NCBI GenBank assembly: GCA_030512335.1
Contig: JAULSU010000004.1
Span: 3,720,001 to 3,784,000, forward strand
Direction of reading: 5' to 3'
DNA length: 64,000 bases
Source: Immersiella caudata
Lineage: Eukaryota > Ascomycota > Sordariomycetes > Sordariales > Lasiosphaeriaceae
A program made the translations under genes and the position numbers. The notes beneath the pieces are model-generated. The model searched no databases. It was given only the letters and a program-made list of their open reading frames with translations, and was not told the origin of the DNA. Positions 1-10,779 of this stretch are shown here, piece by piece; the stretch's first letter is position 1, and every line of letters starts with the position of its first letter.

Positions 1-1209
1 CTACGTAGTACGATAGGATAGAGTAAATACTTGCTAATCAATAGACCTTTCCATAACGTTTACGCGAGCAGGACGCAGATGTAAATAGATTTCCCTCCCC
101 AATCTAACAGAATTATCATCATCTGTTTTGTAACGCGTAGTTAAAGCGAGCCTCCCCCAGCAGCATCTTAGTCTGACCTCCCCAAAAATCTTGCGATCTA
201 GTCCTAAACCCCAACAAAAGAATCCGCCATTTTCTTATCTGAAGAACACGCTCGTCAGCATTGCGGACCTGATCGACACCCGGCGGATGGGCAAGAAGGG
301 TAAGGTGCACACCCAGATGCCACACCCAGAGGCACGCCTAGATACGGGACCAGATTCCACACCTCATCCAGATCCCGGCTCCAGGCCATACTCAAATGCC
401 GCACCCGGATGTCACTCACACCCCAGAGCCCCGGCTCTAACCATACCATCCCACACTGAGACGCTACATCCACACCCCCTGCTCGGGCCCCGTCAGGGAC
501 ACTGCGTATGATTGCAGAAATGCCGATCCTTTCGTTCCAGCCATGTCAACTCCAAGGGACACAAACTCCGTTCACACTTGGGTCCGAACTCTCCCGCATG
601 GGCAAAGCCTCACGTGACTACGATCGAGGGAGTTTGTTTCACTGGTGCTGACAGTCCTATTCCTTGAGCAAATGTCTTGGACAGCGATGGTTGAGGCTGC
701 TGCTGCTGCTCGATTGCCGGCCCGCGCGTCAGCGTCATCTGCTGTCAGCGAACAACGGCCGCACCCCCGTCCGGCGTGAGTGCTGTCTCTTTGCCATGCT
801 TCGGCAAAGTCTGGGCGGGAGAAGGTACCGGTCGTCGCCAAGCTTCCCAGCAAACATCGGTCACAGCACACTTTCACCGAGCCGCCGCATCCCCTGGATC
901 GCGGTCACGTCCAACGATCGTGCTGAATGTTCACAAGGTGCGGGGAAGGGCAACGGCTAGGGCTAGAAGAGGGGCTAGCGAGACGTGCGGCGCATCGATG
1001 CTTAATAAATCATTGGCCGAGAGCATCAAAACTTTGCTGCATGGAGGCCGACAGCCACACCAACAGCGTGTTGCGGAGGAATGAAAAATCGCATAAATTT
1101 TCGACGGCAATGGCTCTAAACCGTAACCTTCTGTCTCTTCAACCTGTTCTTCCTACTTTTGAATCCATCGCCGCTGCCCAGCTTTTTTTTGGCACCCCGA
1201 AGACTCAAC
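1..1209. other. Intergenic, no gene supported
   Basis: No convincing coding exon, tRNA or repeat family is visible. Open frames here are short and overlap on both strands. The 300-460 stretch is a loose, imperfect repetition of CCAGAT/CACACC-like words that keeps frames open by composition alone. The last 100 bases before 1210 are pyrimidine-rich, as expected for a fungal 5' leader. Confidence 0.5.
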
Positions 1210-2614
1210 ATGTCGCTGCCTGCCGATGCGAAAACCCTGTTGACATCTTTGAAGACTGTCGCTGAGAATGGCTCCTTCCAAACCTTCGTGGATAAGGCCC
1301 TGAAGCTAGATACGGAGATTGTGGAGTTGATGGGTAGTAAAAGAGTCCAAGATCGCCAGCTTCAAGATGCGGAAAACAAGCTGAAGGACGCAGAGGAAAG
1401 GCTCAAGGAACGAGAAGAGCAGCTCTCTGTTTCCCAGGCAACGTTGAAAAAGAAGGAAGAGAAAATCAGCGCACTGCAAGGTCAACTTCGCGCGCAGCAG
1501 AAGAATAATGAGGACTCGCTTCGCTCGACCAAGACGGCGCTAGAGGCCAAGAGCCAGAAACTCAGTGACCTGGAAAGCTATTCATTGGAGCTCAAGCCGG
1601 TTATTCCGGAAGACGTGTAAGTCCCGCCTGACTTGCGTTATTTTGGTGGCCGAGATCCCTTATCACCGAGACTGAGACTTTAAATATTCGGGCAGAGAAT
1701 CCCGATTTGAGTCACTTTTTCAGCAGGCCTTCGAGCTAGCCAAGAAGAGCCTCGACGTCGACTTGGGCGCCGAGAGCGCTCGCTGGAATGGTCTCAGACA
1801 TCACAAGGCAGTCAAGGACAAAATCTGCTTTCCCTCTACAGACACGCCCATTGCCAAGATGATGCGGACTGCTGCCTTCTTAGCTGTCTTATCGTCAGAA
1901 TTGTCTGAACACATCTTCTTGTCGACCTACATCCTAGAGGAGGCCGGCGAGCTCCAGGGGTTTCTTACTAGCCTCGCCGAAAGAGAACCGGAGCTTGAAT
2001 CGCATCTTCGCTCAGTGCTCCTCAAAGCTCACTTGGATGAAGATAAACAGTCAATGGCCGGAAGCCGTACTGAAACTGCGGTAAAGAATGTCTTTGAGTG
2101 CGTCGAAGGCCTTTTCCTCCATCGACCACAAAGGGAAAGCTTCCGATCAGACCTCGAGGCCATCTGCAAACAGGCGTGCGATCTCTGGCAGTATATCCAA
2201 ACGCTCGACGACAGCATCACGCCAAATGACGGTCTATTCATGTTGAAACTCAAGATACTCGATTTTTCCTCGCCGCCGCAATTGGCTCGCAATTCCAAGG
2301 CGCCACCTAATGGAGGCACGTCCACGCAGGGTCCAAAGACGAAGCTGTCGACCAACGACCCGCAGCTCGTCCCCGAGAGGGTTGTCTGGCCAAGCCTTGT
2401 CACTGAGGAGGCAAGCTTGACTCATGGATATGCGCTCTCCGAGGACCAGGTGAAGAAGGGAAAAGACGAGGAGAAAGCTGAGATGGCGCGTTGGTCTCGC
2501 CGGGAAGCCAGGAGGAAGTCCAGGGCTACTTCTATGACGGAAAATGAGACCGAGACCGACTCCAAGCGCCCTTTTTTATCGCAAAAGGGTGGAGATGGGC
2601 AAAAAGGCGCTTGA
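1210..2614 (+). CDS. Coiled-coil protein, function unknown
   Basis: Two exons, 1210-1616 and 1696-2614, give about 441 residues. The intron has a GTAAGT donor and a GGGCAG acceptor, and it restores the frame exactly. This acceptor was preferred over the CAG sites at 1723 and 1726 because those break phase. Residues about 50-125 are strongly heptad-like and rich in K, E and Q, so a coiled coil is likely. The middle is mostly helical, and the C-terminal 60 residues are basic and low complexity. ATG 1210 was chosen over the longer open frame because upstream codons have no ATG. I do not recognise a named family. The overall look is of a structural or complex-tethering protein, but that is inference only. 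There is no signal peptide or membrane segment. Confidence 0.75.
1617..1695 (+). other. Intron of the coiled-coil gene
   Basis: 79 bp with donor GTAAGT, a branch-like ACTGAG about 25 bases before the end, and acceptor GGCAG. Splicing joins codon phase 2 to phase 2 and gives a continuous frame. Confidence 0.7.
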
Positions 2615-3112
2615 ATCCCTAGGGAAAGATGGCGGCCCCAGTGCTCTTTCCACAGCACGAGGTCGTTGCCACCTGCGTCGAATGGGCTGGCTGATGGGCT
2701 CAATCTGAATTGGTAAAATGTCTGTCACAACCCGGCTTGAAATGTCTGTCAGGATCCACTGGTAGGCTCATGGGAGTTTCTGGTTCTGGTATGTGGAATG
2801 AAGAGAATATGGAACTTGACAAACGATTGCTTGTGTTGCTATTTTAGGTCGTTTCTAACAGACCGGTTTACAAACCCCTACATCTGCTGTACTGACAACC
2901 CCACGGAAAAAAAAAAAAAAAACTAAACCCTATCTAAAGTTTGCAGAAGGGAGAAGTGGCTTTGTGTTGTGTGTTACGGATTGGCTGGCACCTGGCGGTT
3001 GAGCCCCCCCAGGAGACTATTGAGGGTAAGCGTGTTTGCGGGGCGGCGGGAATGGTCCAATTGGTAGTGCCCGTGGGGTCTCGTCATTTCTCCTTCTGCC
3101 CTCGCCGTCACC
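2615..3112. other. Intergenic between two plus-strand genes
   Basis: Holds the 3' flank of the coiled-coil gene and the leader of the 93-residue gene. An uninterrupted A run of about 18 bases lies near 2906-2923. Nothing else is recognisable. Confidence 0.5.
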
Positions 3113-3486
3113 ATGTCATTTAACAAGATTCTCGCGAAGAAAATCCTTGGGAACGTCTCAACCTCGGGCGGCAAGAGCCTGGTGCTCTCCGCCGCGACTA
3201 AGACGAGCCTCCGGTTCAGGCCCGACGGCGCAGCGGACGCAATAAAAGCGCCGCTGGAGGCAGCGGTGGCGGCCAACGAATCGGTCATCCCTGGTAACAC
3301 GGCCGAGGTTATTGCACGGTAGGTAATACCGGCGAGATTCGTACCCGGCGGGCGTCTACTGACCGGCATCGACCGAGCGAGAGCGACCACACGAGCGAGG
3401 CCGATAGCAGATCGCACATCACCGCGGTTTGCGTCGACGACAGCGGGAACTTCATCCAGACGGTTCATCTCCCCACAGGGAAGTAA
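3113..3486 (+). CDS. Small conserved-looking protein, 93 aa
   Basis: Exons 3113-3318 and 3411-3486 encode 93 residues. The intron has donor GTAGGT, a CTGAC branch near 3358 and acceptor TAGCAG. The second exon is only 25 codons but joins in phase and ends in TAA. The N-terminal half is basic and alanine-rich. The C-terminal half (HITAVCVDDSGNFIQTVHLP region) reads as alternating beta strands. There is no signal peptide or membrane segment. I do not know a characterised family. The Kozak-like CACCATGTC context supports the start. An open frame on the opposite strand covers the same bases but is less gene-like: it lacks splice structure and a good start. Confidence 0.65.
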
Positions 3487-3661
3487 GCACATGTGGTCAG
3501 ATTGGAGTAATCGGAGGATGGGTTTGGTAGCGCGGGGCTCTGTAGGATAGACAGTTCCACGGTGTGGGTTTAGAAACTTACATAAGCGACGCCTCGGGAG
3601 GCGCTTGGAAAACATCATGGCTATAATCAGGCTCGTCCACACCTGTTGCCTCAAATATGCC

Positions 3662-4820
3662 CTAGGCTCCAGCTTCTTCCTCCCCATGCTGTTTCGTTTC
3701 CGAGCGCAGTTCCTCTCCAGGCAGAGGGTCTCGGGTGTCCTGAGATTCTTCAGTGAACCACATATCGGCGAGAAGCTCCTCGGCTGTCGGCCTATCGCGG
3801 GGGTCCAGCTTCATGATTTTCAAGAGAAATTCTATATCAGCTGGGGGAACCTCCCGCGGGCCAACCCTGTGGAACGGCTTCGCCGGCGGCCCTTGGGCGT
3901 TGATGAAATTGATAATGGTCATGGTGTCCTCGTCTTTAAAGTCTTGGTAAGATTGCGGGTAGGGGCCGAAAAACCTATGCATTCGCTTTAAGACGGTGAA
4001 TTCGTACTCATCGCTTCCCGGTTCGACCTTTTCGATCTTAGGGTTAAACAGGTGGTAGCCGCCACCGAACACAAGGCTAAGCATAGCGGTTCCAAACGAC
4101 CATATACCGGTCGCGGTACCCCATGGCAGCTGGAAGGTAGCCTCAGGGCTACGGGTAAAGGCAGCGCCGATAACGTGCCCCTCTTTGGCAAACGAGGAAT
4201 CCTGGGATACCACGCCTCCATAATCGCCAAGCTGGATATCGGAGAAACGTTGGTCACCCTGGCCGTCGTTGACGAAAATATTATCCAGCTTAATATCTGT
4301 GTGAACCATACCGTCTCTATGCAGCAGGCGGAGGACCTCGAGGACGCACCGGGCCACCTGTTTGATCTCGGGGCGTGACAACCTCTTTTTGTTCGACTCA
4401 GTAAGTACGTCGCTGTCCAGATAGCGGAGGACGATTGAGGGTGGGTCGGCCGGAGTGTGGATATCGTCGACTAGCGGGCGGAAGAACGGAGTCTTAGACT
4501 GGTAGCGTTTGAGGATATCGGCTTCATTTCTTAGGCGCCAGTGGCCCCGGATGCTCTTGACGATGCAGTTCTCGCCGCCCCGATTCCTGCGTGCGGGGTG
4601 TTCAGCTAATGCGCTCGGTAGATGACCATTAAACGGACCTTGCAAGGTACACTGCCCCTTCATCTGCCGCCCTGTGCAGTTCTTGGCCAATGTTGTAGGA
4701 GGAGAGACGCCCCAGCAGGACTGCATCCGCGCTGAGCAACCGCGCCATGGGCAGATGCTCGTCGACGGTCGTGTTTATCGTCTCGCTTTCGCGACTTATC
4801 GTGGTGATGTGTTTAGGCAT
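3662..4820 (-). CDS. Protein kinase with HTD catalytic loop and DYG
   Basis: Two exons on the minus strand, 4820-4639 and 4586-3662, give about 368 residues. The 52-bp intron (donor GTCCGT, branch GCTGAAC, acceptor CGCAG) joins the N-lobe strands to the rest in phase. The glycine-loop region is near residues 37-60, though a classical GxGxxG is not obvious. The beta-3 lysine is K71 (CIVK), the catalytic loop is HTDIKLDN at 156-163, and the magnesium loop is DYG at 182-184 instead of DFG. An APE-like SPE follows, then the C-lobe to about residue 340. The acidic tail after 345 is probably disordered. HTD and DYG both keep the catalytic aspartates, so activity is plausible. It resembles an expanded fungal kinase group without a settled name. 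The first in-frame ATG is 4820; codons further upstream have no ATG. Confidence 0.85.
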
Positions 4821-5862
4821 TGGAGCTTGGCGCGGTGGCGCATGGTTCAAGGCGACGCGGCCCAGTCGCCCAGCATTGGAGGATGGATCATAGGGGCAGT
4901 CGGTTGACCGACGTCAGTGCGGAATCTGCAGCCACAGCGAACAAAGTAGCACAGCCACTAGCCACCAGCCACCAAAAGCACCGCCTTTAGCCCGCCAGAC
5001 CCCACCAGCCGTGACAATATCCAGACCACCACAACATCTGGCGCGCCACAAGATTACAGTAAGGTGATCACAAAATACCTACACATTATCCGTGTGTTTC
5101 TACGTACTGTGGCGTCTGCGGGGACATATCGGTCCGGTCCGGCCCACAAGGGTGGCCTGCAGGTCGTCATATAACCCCCAATCTGTAAGGACTTACTTCC
5201 GTATTTACCCCGCTTATCCACTCAGTTTCCCTGCGACCCTGCCGACCAACAGTCAATAGATAACAGTCGTAACAATTAACGAGGAAGGGAATTGTAAAAC
5301 GAAAAGGGGGAGGAGAGAAGATGGTTATATTTTAAGCTTAAGGTTTAAGTGCCGGCTTCCCAGGTTTCCTTCGTTAAAGTCATTTTGACACCGAAAAAAA
5401 GCACCCTTTAGGATACGGCCGTTTGTTGTTTTTTTGGCCTGCGAAGGCATCGATACACACTTTGTTCGAACACGGGGCCTTGGTGTTTGTGTTTTTTCTA
5501 TAAGTTGCGCTTATTTATGGCTTGCAGCCATAATCCAACGTCCAAAAAATCCGAAGCCAGAGTTGCATTTCCATTTCAATTCGAGCTGTCTCTGATCTCC
5601 TGTTGCACAGCGGGCATCCACAAACATTGAACCATCAACAAAACACTAGGCGCTCCAACAACCAACTTCAGACGAAGCATCATCCTTCGTGACATCACCC
5701 CTGATCATCAACACCTCACTCCATCACCAAACCCCACCCATTCCCCAACGTATATCGCCCTCCACCCACTGCAAGCTGCCCCGATCATGCACCTCCCTCA
5801 CCCAACCGAAAACCTAGCTTCCACATATTATCCGAACCTTCAATTAACCTAACTCACATACC
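4821..5862. other. Divergent promoter region
   Basis: About 1 kb between the minus-strand kinase and the plus-strand 103-residue gene. The 3' half becomes C-rich, with many CAACC/CATCACC words just before 5863, typical of a fungal 5' leader. No coding exon is seen. Confidence 0.5.
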
Positions 5863-6249
5863 ATGAACAACCCAACCCGAACCACACCCCAAGGACAGCG
5901 CTCACATGTCGGCCCCAAGGAGACGGGTGGAATGGCTGGAGCGGTTCGCACGCCCGCAAATGCCAACTTGGGCGTCGACAAGCCCAAGGTTTTTGACCAC
6001 GAAGGCGCCATTGGCAAGCAGTTCACTGGTATGGATATGACCATAATCATGCCGAGCTTCCTACTCTGGGTTTCCGCTGAGTGATTGATTTATGTTGTTG
6101 TAGAGCATGGCGCTATTGGAGGCATTGGACAGAGCATCGGAGGTCCTTTGGCCAAGGATGGTCTTGTTGGAAGGCAGTTCACCACCGAGGGTACCATTGG
6201 GGGGAGCGTTCAGGGGGTGATGGGAGGGCATAAGGTGACTCATGGCTGA
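5863..6249 (+). CDS. Small glycine-rich repeat protein, 103 aa
   Basis: Exons 5863-6028 and 6104-6249 encode 103 residues, split by a 75-bp intron (donor GTATGG, acceptor TTGTAG). The protein contains three imperfect copies of a G(A/T/L)(I/V)G(K/R/G) unit. They occur as EGAIGKQFT, HGAIGGIGQ with a GPLAKDGLVGRQFT partner, and EGTIGGSVQ. The repeats straddle the intron and stay in phase, which confirms the splice. No signal peptide or membrane segment is present. Similar short hydrophilic glycine-rich proteins are common in ascomycetes and often stress or conidiation linked. That role is inference here. Confidence 0.8.
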
Positions 6250-6761
6250 ATAGGAAGAAGCTGGGGATTGGATGTAGTTATGATGGCACGTGAGGACATA
6301 TTTGGTCTGAAATTTTGTGTTGGTTTTCGGTGAACAACCATTCAGGGGCTTCATGAATTGAGCTCCCTTGGAAAATATTTTGTTCGGTAACTATTCAGAC
6401 TCCAAAGTTCAATGCACCTTGACGACTGGCACCTTGAAGGTTTGAATAATCTGGCCTGATCCTTTCTATTGTTTGGCGTTATCTGATTCACATCCTTTCA
6501 CCCCACTGGCTTCAATGCCAGATGAATGTTGAATTAAGTGGCTGCCAGAATCACGCTCGGGCCACAAACGAACAATCGGAGCTTGATTGGGGACGGGAAC
6601 AATAGCATCAATGGGAATTCTAGTATAAATTTCCCACCTGCTGCCACCAGTTTTCTCTTGTTCACCATCTTCACCAGTCACACTCAAAGTTTTCAACCGA
6701 CTATCGGTAGGTCCTTGACCCCCTTGAGCTCAACACCGCAACGACATCATGACTTACACCA
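6250..6761. other. Intergenic, candidate promoter
   Basis: The 3' flank of the glycine-rich gene, then the promoter of the next small gene. It contains a TATAAAT at 6624-6630 followed by pyrimidine-rich sequence. No coding exon is supported. Confidence 0.4.
6624..6630 (+). promoter_or_regulatory. TATA-like box
   Basis: TATAAAT lies about 130 bases before the first in-frame ATG at 6762 and is followed by a CT-rich stretch. The placement fits a fungal core promoter. A second ATG at 6750 opens a 7-codon overlapping upstream frame. Confidence 0.35.
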
Positions 6762-7311
6762 ATGAACCCTGAGCCTCATGCTGACCCTGATCAAGAACCC
6801 TCCTCCGCCTTGAAAATGCTCGCCGATCCCGCTGCCGGATAACCGGGAGCCACGCCCCCAATCCCCCCGCGCTCTTCGCGCCGCGACGGAATGCCTCCCA
6901 AGCTAAACTTACAGCTCTCGGATCGTTACGACCGTCACCCCTTCAACAACTGGGGCCTCGCAGTACGATATCCACCTCACCTTCACCCCCTTTCAATGAA
7001 CCCTTTCTAACCTCACTTCACAGTCCCTTACTGACAACCCGCTTGACATCAACGAGACGGGCGATATCGCCATGTTTTCCGACCGCATCGACCCCAACAT
7101 CAATCCCACCCCTCCCCAAGCCCGCAAGGAATACTGGGCTCGTCTTTACCGCAAGGCTGGCACGATGATCTATGAGGATGCCGAGAACGAAGTCGCTGCT
7201 GAGATGGCCTCTGAAGCATTGGCAAACATGGCTAATAGCGTAGTCTATGAGCTTTGGGCCGTCAAAAAAAGTCTGGAACACGTTATTCGAACTCACACAT
7301 GGCTTTTTTGA
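6762..7311 (+). CDS. Small accessory protein, 5' part stop-interrupted
   Basis: The safest reading starts at ATG 6891: exon 6891-6962, intron 6963-7023 (donor GTACGA, acceptor TTCACAG), exon 7024-7311, 120 residues. The same frame extends upstream to ATG 6762 for 43 more codons, interrupted only by a TAA at 6840-6842. That leader is proline-rich and continues smoothly into the body, so a longer original protein is likely. The body is hydrophilic with an alanine/glutamate helix (AAEMASEALANMANSV). I do not recognise a family. Either translation begins at 6891, or this is a decaying gene with one nonsense change. Confidence 0.45.
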
Positions 7312-7511
7312 AGAGTGGTTACACCTGGAAGATATCAAAGCAGGCGTGTGTTTCATTGCGGAAGGCATGGTTCACTTTTTGAGGCCTTGCAGCCAAGCGA
7401 AGAAGCGTGAAAGCAACAACTAAACACGAGATAACAGAAACGTCTAACCCCCCATCACCGAACAAGGGAGCCGCTTCCTCAATGCAATGAGGCATCGGGA
7501 GATTACTCCAC

Positions 7512-9445
7512 ATGGCGCCGTCAATTCAAGCAAGACCTTTAAGAAACACAAGAAGGCATGTGTCAGCAGAGCAGAAGCACGATAGTGAGCCGACTAGCCG
7601 CAGTGAAACCCAAATGCAGATATGCACTGTGCACTTGCCTGTTTTGGGACGCTGGCGGAATTCCGCCCTGCTCAGATCCTTCCGCCCACATCCCATCTCC
7701 GCTTACCTGTTTCCCTGCGACTCTCGTCTTCAACATCATGATGGACTCGATTTGTACACTTTCAAGTTGGCTATCCCTCGGGTAAACTGCAGGCTAGAAT
7801 CGAGTGTGGAATCCAGTGCGCGTTGCATCACACTCGCCAGCGTCGCGTCCACCGCCTCCAAAACACCCACACAGGTTGAACCACTGATACAAACACCCCA
7901 TCACAAAGCTGCCGGAGTGCCGCCATCTTGGTCCGCCCTCGAACGGGCCGATCCCCCACCACGCCGGAAGTCTTGCGCTGCGTGCATCAAGGCGAAGAGA
8001 CGGTGCAGCCAAGACTCTCCGTCCTGCCAGAGGTGTCGCCAGCGGAGGTTGGAATGCAAGTACCCCGACGGTCACTCGCTCAAGCGCCCCACACAGCAGA
8101 CCTCGTCTCCAGACCTCGTTACGCCCACACCTGTCACCACATCTACAGACACGGTACATGTTTCCAATCCCAGCCCCGAGTCTAGCCAGGTAGCGCCAGC
8201 GGAGGAGCCTCGAGTCTTCGTCCCAACCCACGAATTCGTTCACACGGCTCCGTCTACCGACTTGACCGAGAGTGCTGCAGGCAGCGAAAATCCGCCCACT
8301 CCAGGCCCGGTTCACTTCGTCCAGCTACTACCAGATGCGCCCACAACCATAGGCACCACTGAGGTGCTGGATGTCTTCTCCGCAACCCGGCCACTGAGCG
8401 AGATTTCAGATGCCATCGCCTATGCAATGAAGGTTCGGCTGCAATACGCCCTGGATAGGACGAGTTTTGCTGTCAACCAGATGGTCTTCGAATGCTCGAC
8501 CCCTTGGAGCCACCCCCATCTCTACAAACAAGAGATGCCAAGGGCCATGCAGGGTACTTAACCGCACCAGTTTTCAAACACCTTTTGCTACTTATGACCC
8601 CTAGAGCACCTATGCTGACATCAGACCTCTCACAGACGCCCAAGCATTCTGTGCTCTCTACATCAACAAAACCCCAGCAAATAGTCTCATCGTTCTGCGC
8701 ATAATCGAGTCGAGAGCAGAGGAGCTCGTATCCACCCCTATTCCGACCAAGCCGCTGGAGATTCTCGCTCGGGCACATGCTCTTCTCTTGTACCAGATTA
8801 TCCGCTTCTTCGATGGCGATATCAGTCTGCGTGCCGGATCCGAGCGCGGTATGCGTCCACTAGAGGAGGCCGCGTTTGCCCTGTTGACGTTTACCACGTT
8901 CAGTCGAGGCACTTTTGACGACGTGGGACTCTCGATGCCAGGTGTGGCTCTTCCCGCAGCACCTGGCCCCGAGCTTGCCGTTCAAAACGATGCACCCAAC
9001 GACATGCGCGCATTTTGGGAGAGTTGGGCCTTTCAAGAATCCGCTCGACGGACATTCTTGATGATTTTCTTCTTTCTGAGAGTCTACAACATCACCAAGG
9101 GCGTGTTTGCGCATCCGGCGGATCCGACAGGAAAATGCGACGGTAAACTGGGTATTTTTCACTCCTTCACAGCATCTGCGCATCTCTGGGCCGCCAAAGA
9201 TTTTGTGGACTTTGCTGCAGCGTGGAACTCAAAGCGACACTTTGTGGTGAGGAACGGAAAGTATGGCTCCAAGGTCAGAAAAGGGGAAAAAGAAAGATCG
9301 GCTGACCAAACTCTGTAGTTTTTCCGAGGTCCTCACTGACGCGCAGGCCGACGACTTGGACGTCTACAGTCGGATCATCTTTTCTGCTGCCATCGGCATC
9401 GACCACGCCAAGTGCTGGATTGCGGCGAGGGGTGGCACGCTTTGA
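7512..9445 (+). CDS. Zn2Cys6 fungal transcription factor
   Basis: Exons 7512-8553, 8636-9260 and 9319-9445 give 597 residues if ATG 7512 is used. Introns: donor GTACTT, branch GCTGACA, acceptor CACAG; then donor GTATGG, branch GCTGACC, acceptor TGTAG. Both keep phase. The DNA-binding cluster has Cys at 155, 158, 165, 172, 175 and 182, the exact CX2CX6CX6CX2CX6C pattern. The C-terminal half matches the layout of fungal Zn-cluster proteins whose last exon ends in an ARGG-type motif. The cluster usually lies near the N-terminus, so the 150 residues before it may be partly artefact. A later start (ATG 7616) or a missed first intron is possible. It is expected to be nuclear and to bind CGG-type half sites. 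Its target genes are unknown. Confidence 0.85.
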
Positions 9446-9876
9446 GTACGTATGAAGGTGCACGGTTCTTGGTCGGCAAACAGCTCGAGGAGCGTACGCG
9501 AGAGGCCTCTTCAGATGTAATCGAGGCCTTTTCCGACGCAGCCAACTAGCGACAGGCCTCTGCCGGGCGCTACCGAATGCACAGAAGCCTTCTGGCATGT
9601 TTTCCCTTACTTTTCTTCTACTTTCCTTCAGTACCTACAAGACCAGGACCAGGTAATTGAATCGAGTTCTTGAAGTAAATAAGAAACACGAATACTCCCA
9701 TCACGCAAACTAAACGATTAGCCTCATGGTTTTTAGGTTTGGTGAAGTAGCTTCTTGGACTGAAGCCCCGCATCCACCCCGGCCCACCCCGGCCCACCCG
9801 GACCCGTCCACCTCCGCACACATGTGACCCCTTGATATTCACCAAATTCAACCTCCTCGTCAACAAGCAAGAAATA
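9446..9876. other. Intergenic before tRNA-Asn
   Basis: 3' flank of the Zn2Cys6 gene. A short direct repeat, CGGCCCACC twice near 9780-9798, is the only notable sequence. No coding exon is supported. Confidence 0.45.
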
Positions 9877-9981
9877 TCCCTCGTGGCGCAACCGGATAGC
9901 GCGTCGGACTGTTATACTCTCTACGATCTCGTCGGAGTAGCAGGTATCCGGAGGTTGTAAGTTCAAGCCTTACCGAGGGAG
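9877..9981 (+). tRNA. tRNA-Asn (GTT) with 31-bp intron
   Basis: The acceptor stem TCCCTCG (9877-9883) pairs with CGAGGGA (9974-9980), with discriminator G at 9981. The D arm follows as GGCGCAACCGGATAGCGC. The anticodon stem TCGGA pairs with TCCGG (one T-G wobble), and the T arm is GTAAG/CTTAC with loop TTCAAGC. The loop reads C-T-GTT-A with anticodon GTT at 9911-9913. An intron sits at the canonical place after position 37, 9915-9945, leaving A38. The sequence resembles the eukaryotic tRNA-Asn core GTGGCGCAA...GGTTAGCGC. The first pair is T-A where G-C is common, which is unusual but paired. No poly-T run lies immediately downstream. Confidence 0.88.
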
Positions 9982-10779
9982 TTTTGAGGTAATTTCGTCT
10001 CCGATCCTTTCTTTTCGGGTCATTTGAAGTTTTGATGTACGTCACCGTGACTTCTACTCGACTGCGCCGACCATGGGGTATGGAGACAGTGTTCTTTTTG
10101 CGGCTGATATTGACAGCGGAAGCGGGCTTGAGGCTATCGCCAACTCAGAGGAAACAACACGACTTTAGACCGGGAAGGGGCGGATCCAGCTTCTCGAGTA
10201 TCCAAATAGGCTACTAGTACATTATTTTTGGTACATTTTTGCTTGATCGATTTTTTTTTTCTTCTTCCCGGACGCCGTGACGCTGGCGCGTTGTGAAGGT
10301 TGCACTGACTCGGGACGGCACGCAGCGATCCAGACAGGGGGGACCTTCAGGGGTTTGTAGTGCTGATTGCCTATCTCCGATTTCGGCCTTCCAATCAGCC
10401 TGTAATTTGGGGAATGTCACCAACACTCAAGCTGCCTCAGAGCTCGGCTCAGCTCAGCTCAGCTCAGCTCAGCTCAGCTTCAATGTATTAGAGGTTGTAA
10501 ATATGAGCTTGCGTAAACAACACAGATATTCGGCGGATTGTTTGCCATGAAAAAAACGCTTGCGATGAACTCGCTAGCTTGCCCCGGTCAGTACCACTAG
10601 GCCCTAATAATACCGAGGCAGTCAGGCCATTTCGCAATCCTCTTCCCGGCCTGTAAATTTTGTGCTTGGCGCTCGAGCTCCGGAACGGAGCTTTCAAGGC
10701 TGCATTTGCGACCCTCGGCGCAACTACACCAAACCACACCCTCACCAACCTCTGCGCGCAGCACGCGTGCGACCCCGAG
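9982..10779. other. Intergenic
   Basis: Between the tRNA and the membrane-protein gene. It contains a T-rich run near 10249-10260 and the GCTCA pentamer array listed separately. The last 100 bases are the leader of the gene starting at 10780. No other feature is supported. Confidence 0.45.
10447..10476 (+). repeat. (GCTCA)6 microsatellite
   Basis: Six perfect tandem GCTCA units followed by a partial GCT. It lies in noncoding sequence upstream of the gene at 10780 and is a candidate polymorphic marker. Confidence 0.9.

Noticed and set aside
2974..3687. 237-codon minus-strand open frame
   Set aside because: It overlaps the spliced 93-residue gene, has no good ATG context or recognisable domain, and runs across that gene's intron.
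7738..7785. Alternative first exon of the Zn2Cys6 gene from ATG 7738
   Set aside because: The GTAAAC donor would leave two bases, while the tested downstream acceptor needs phase 0.
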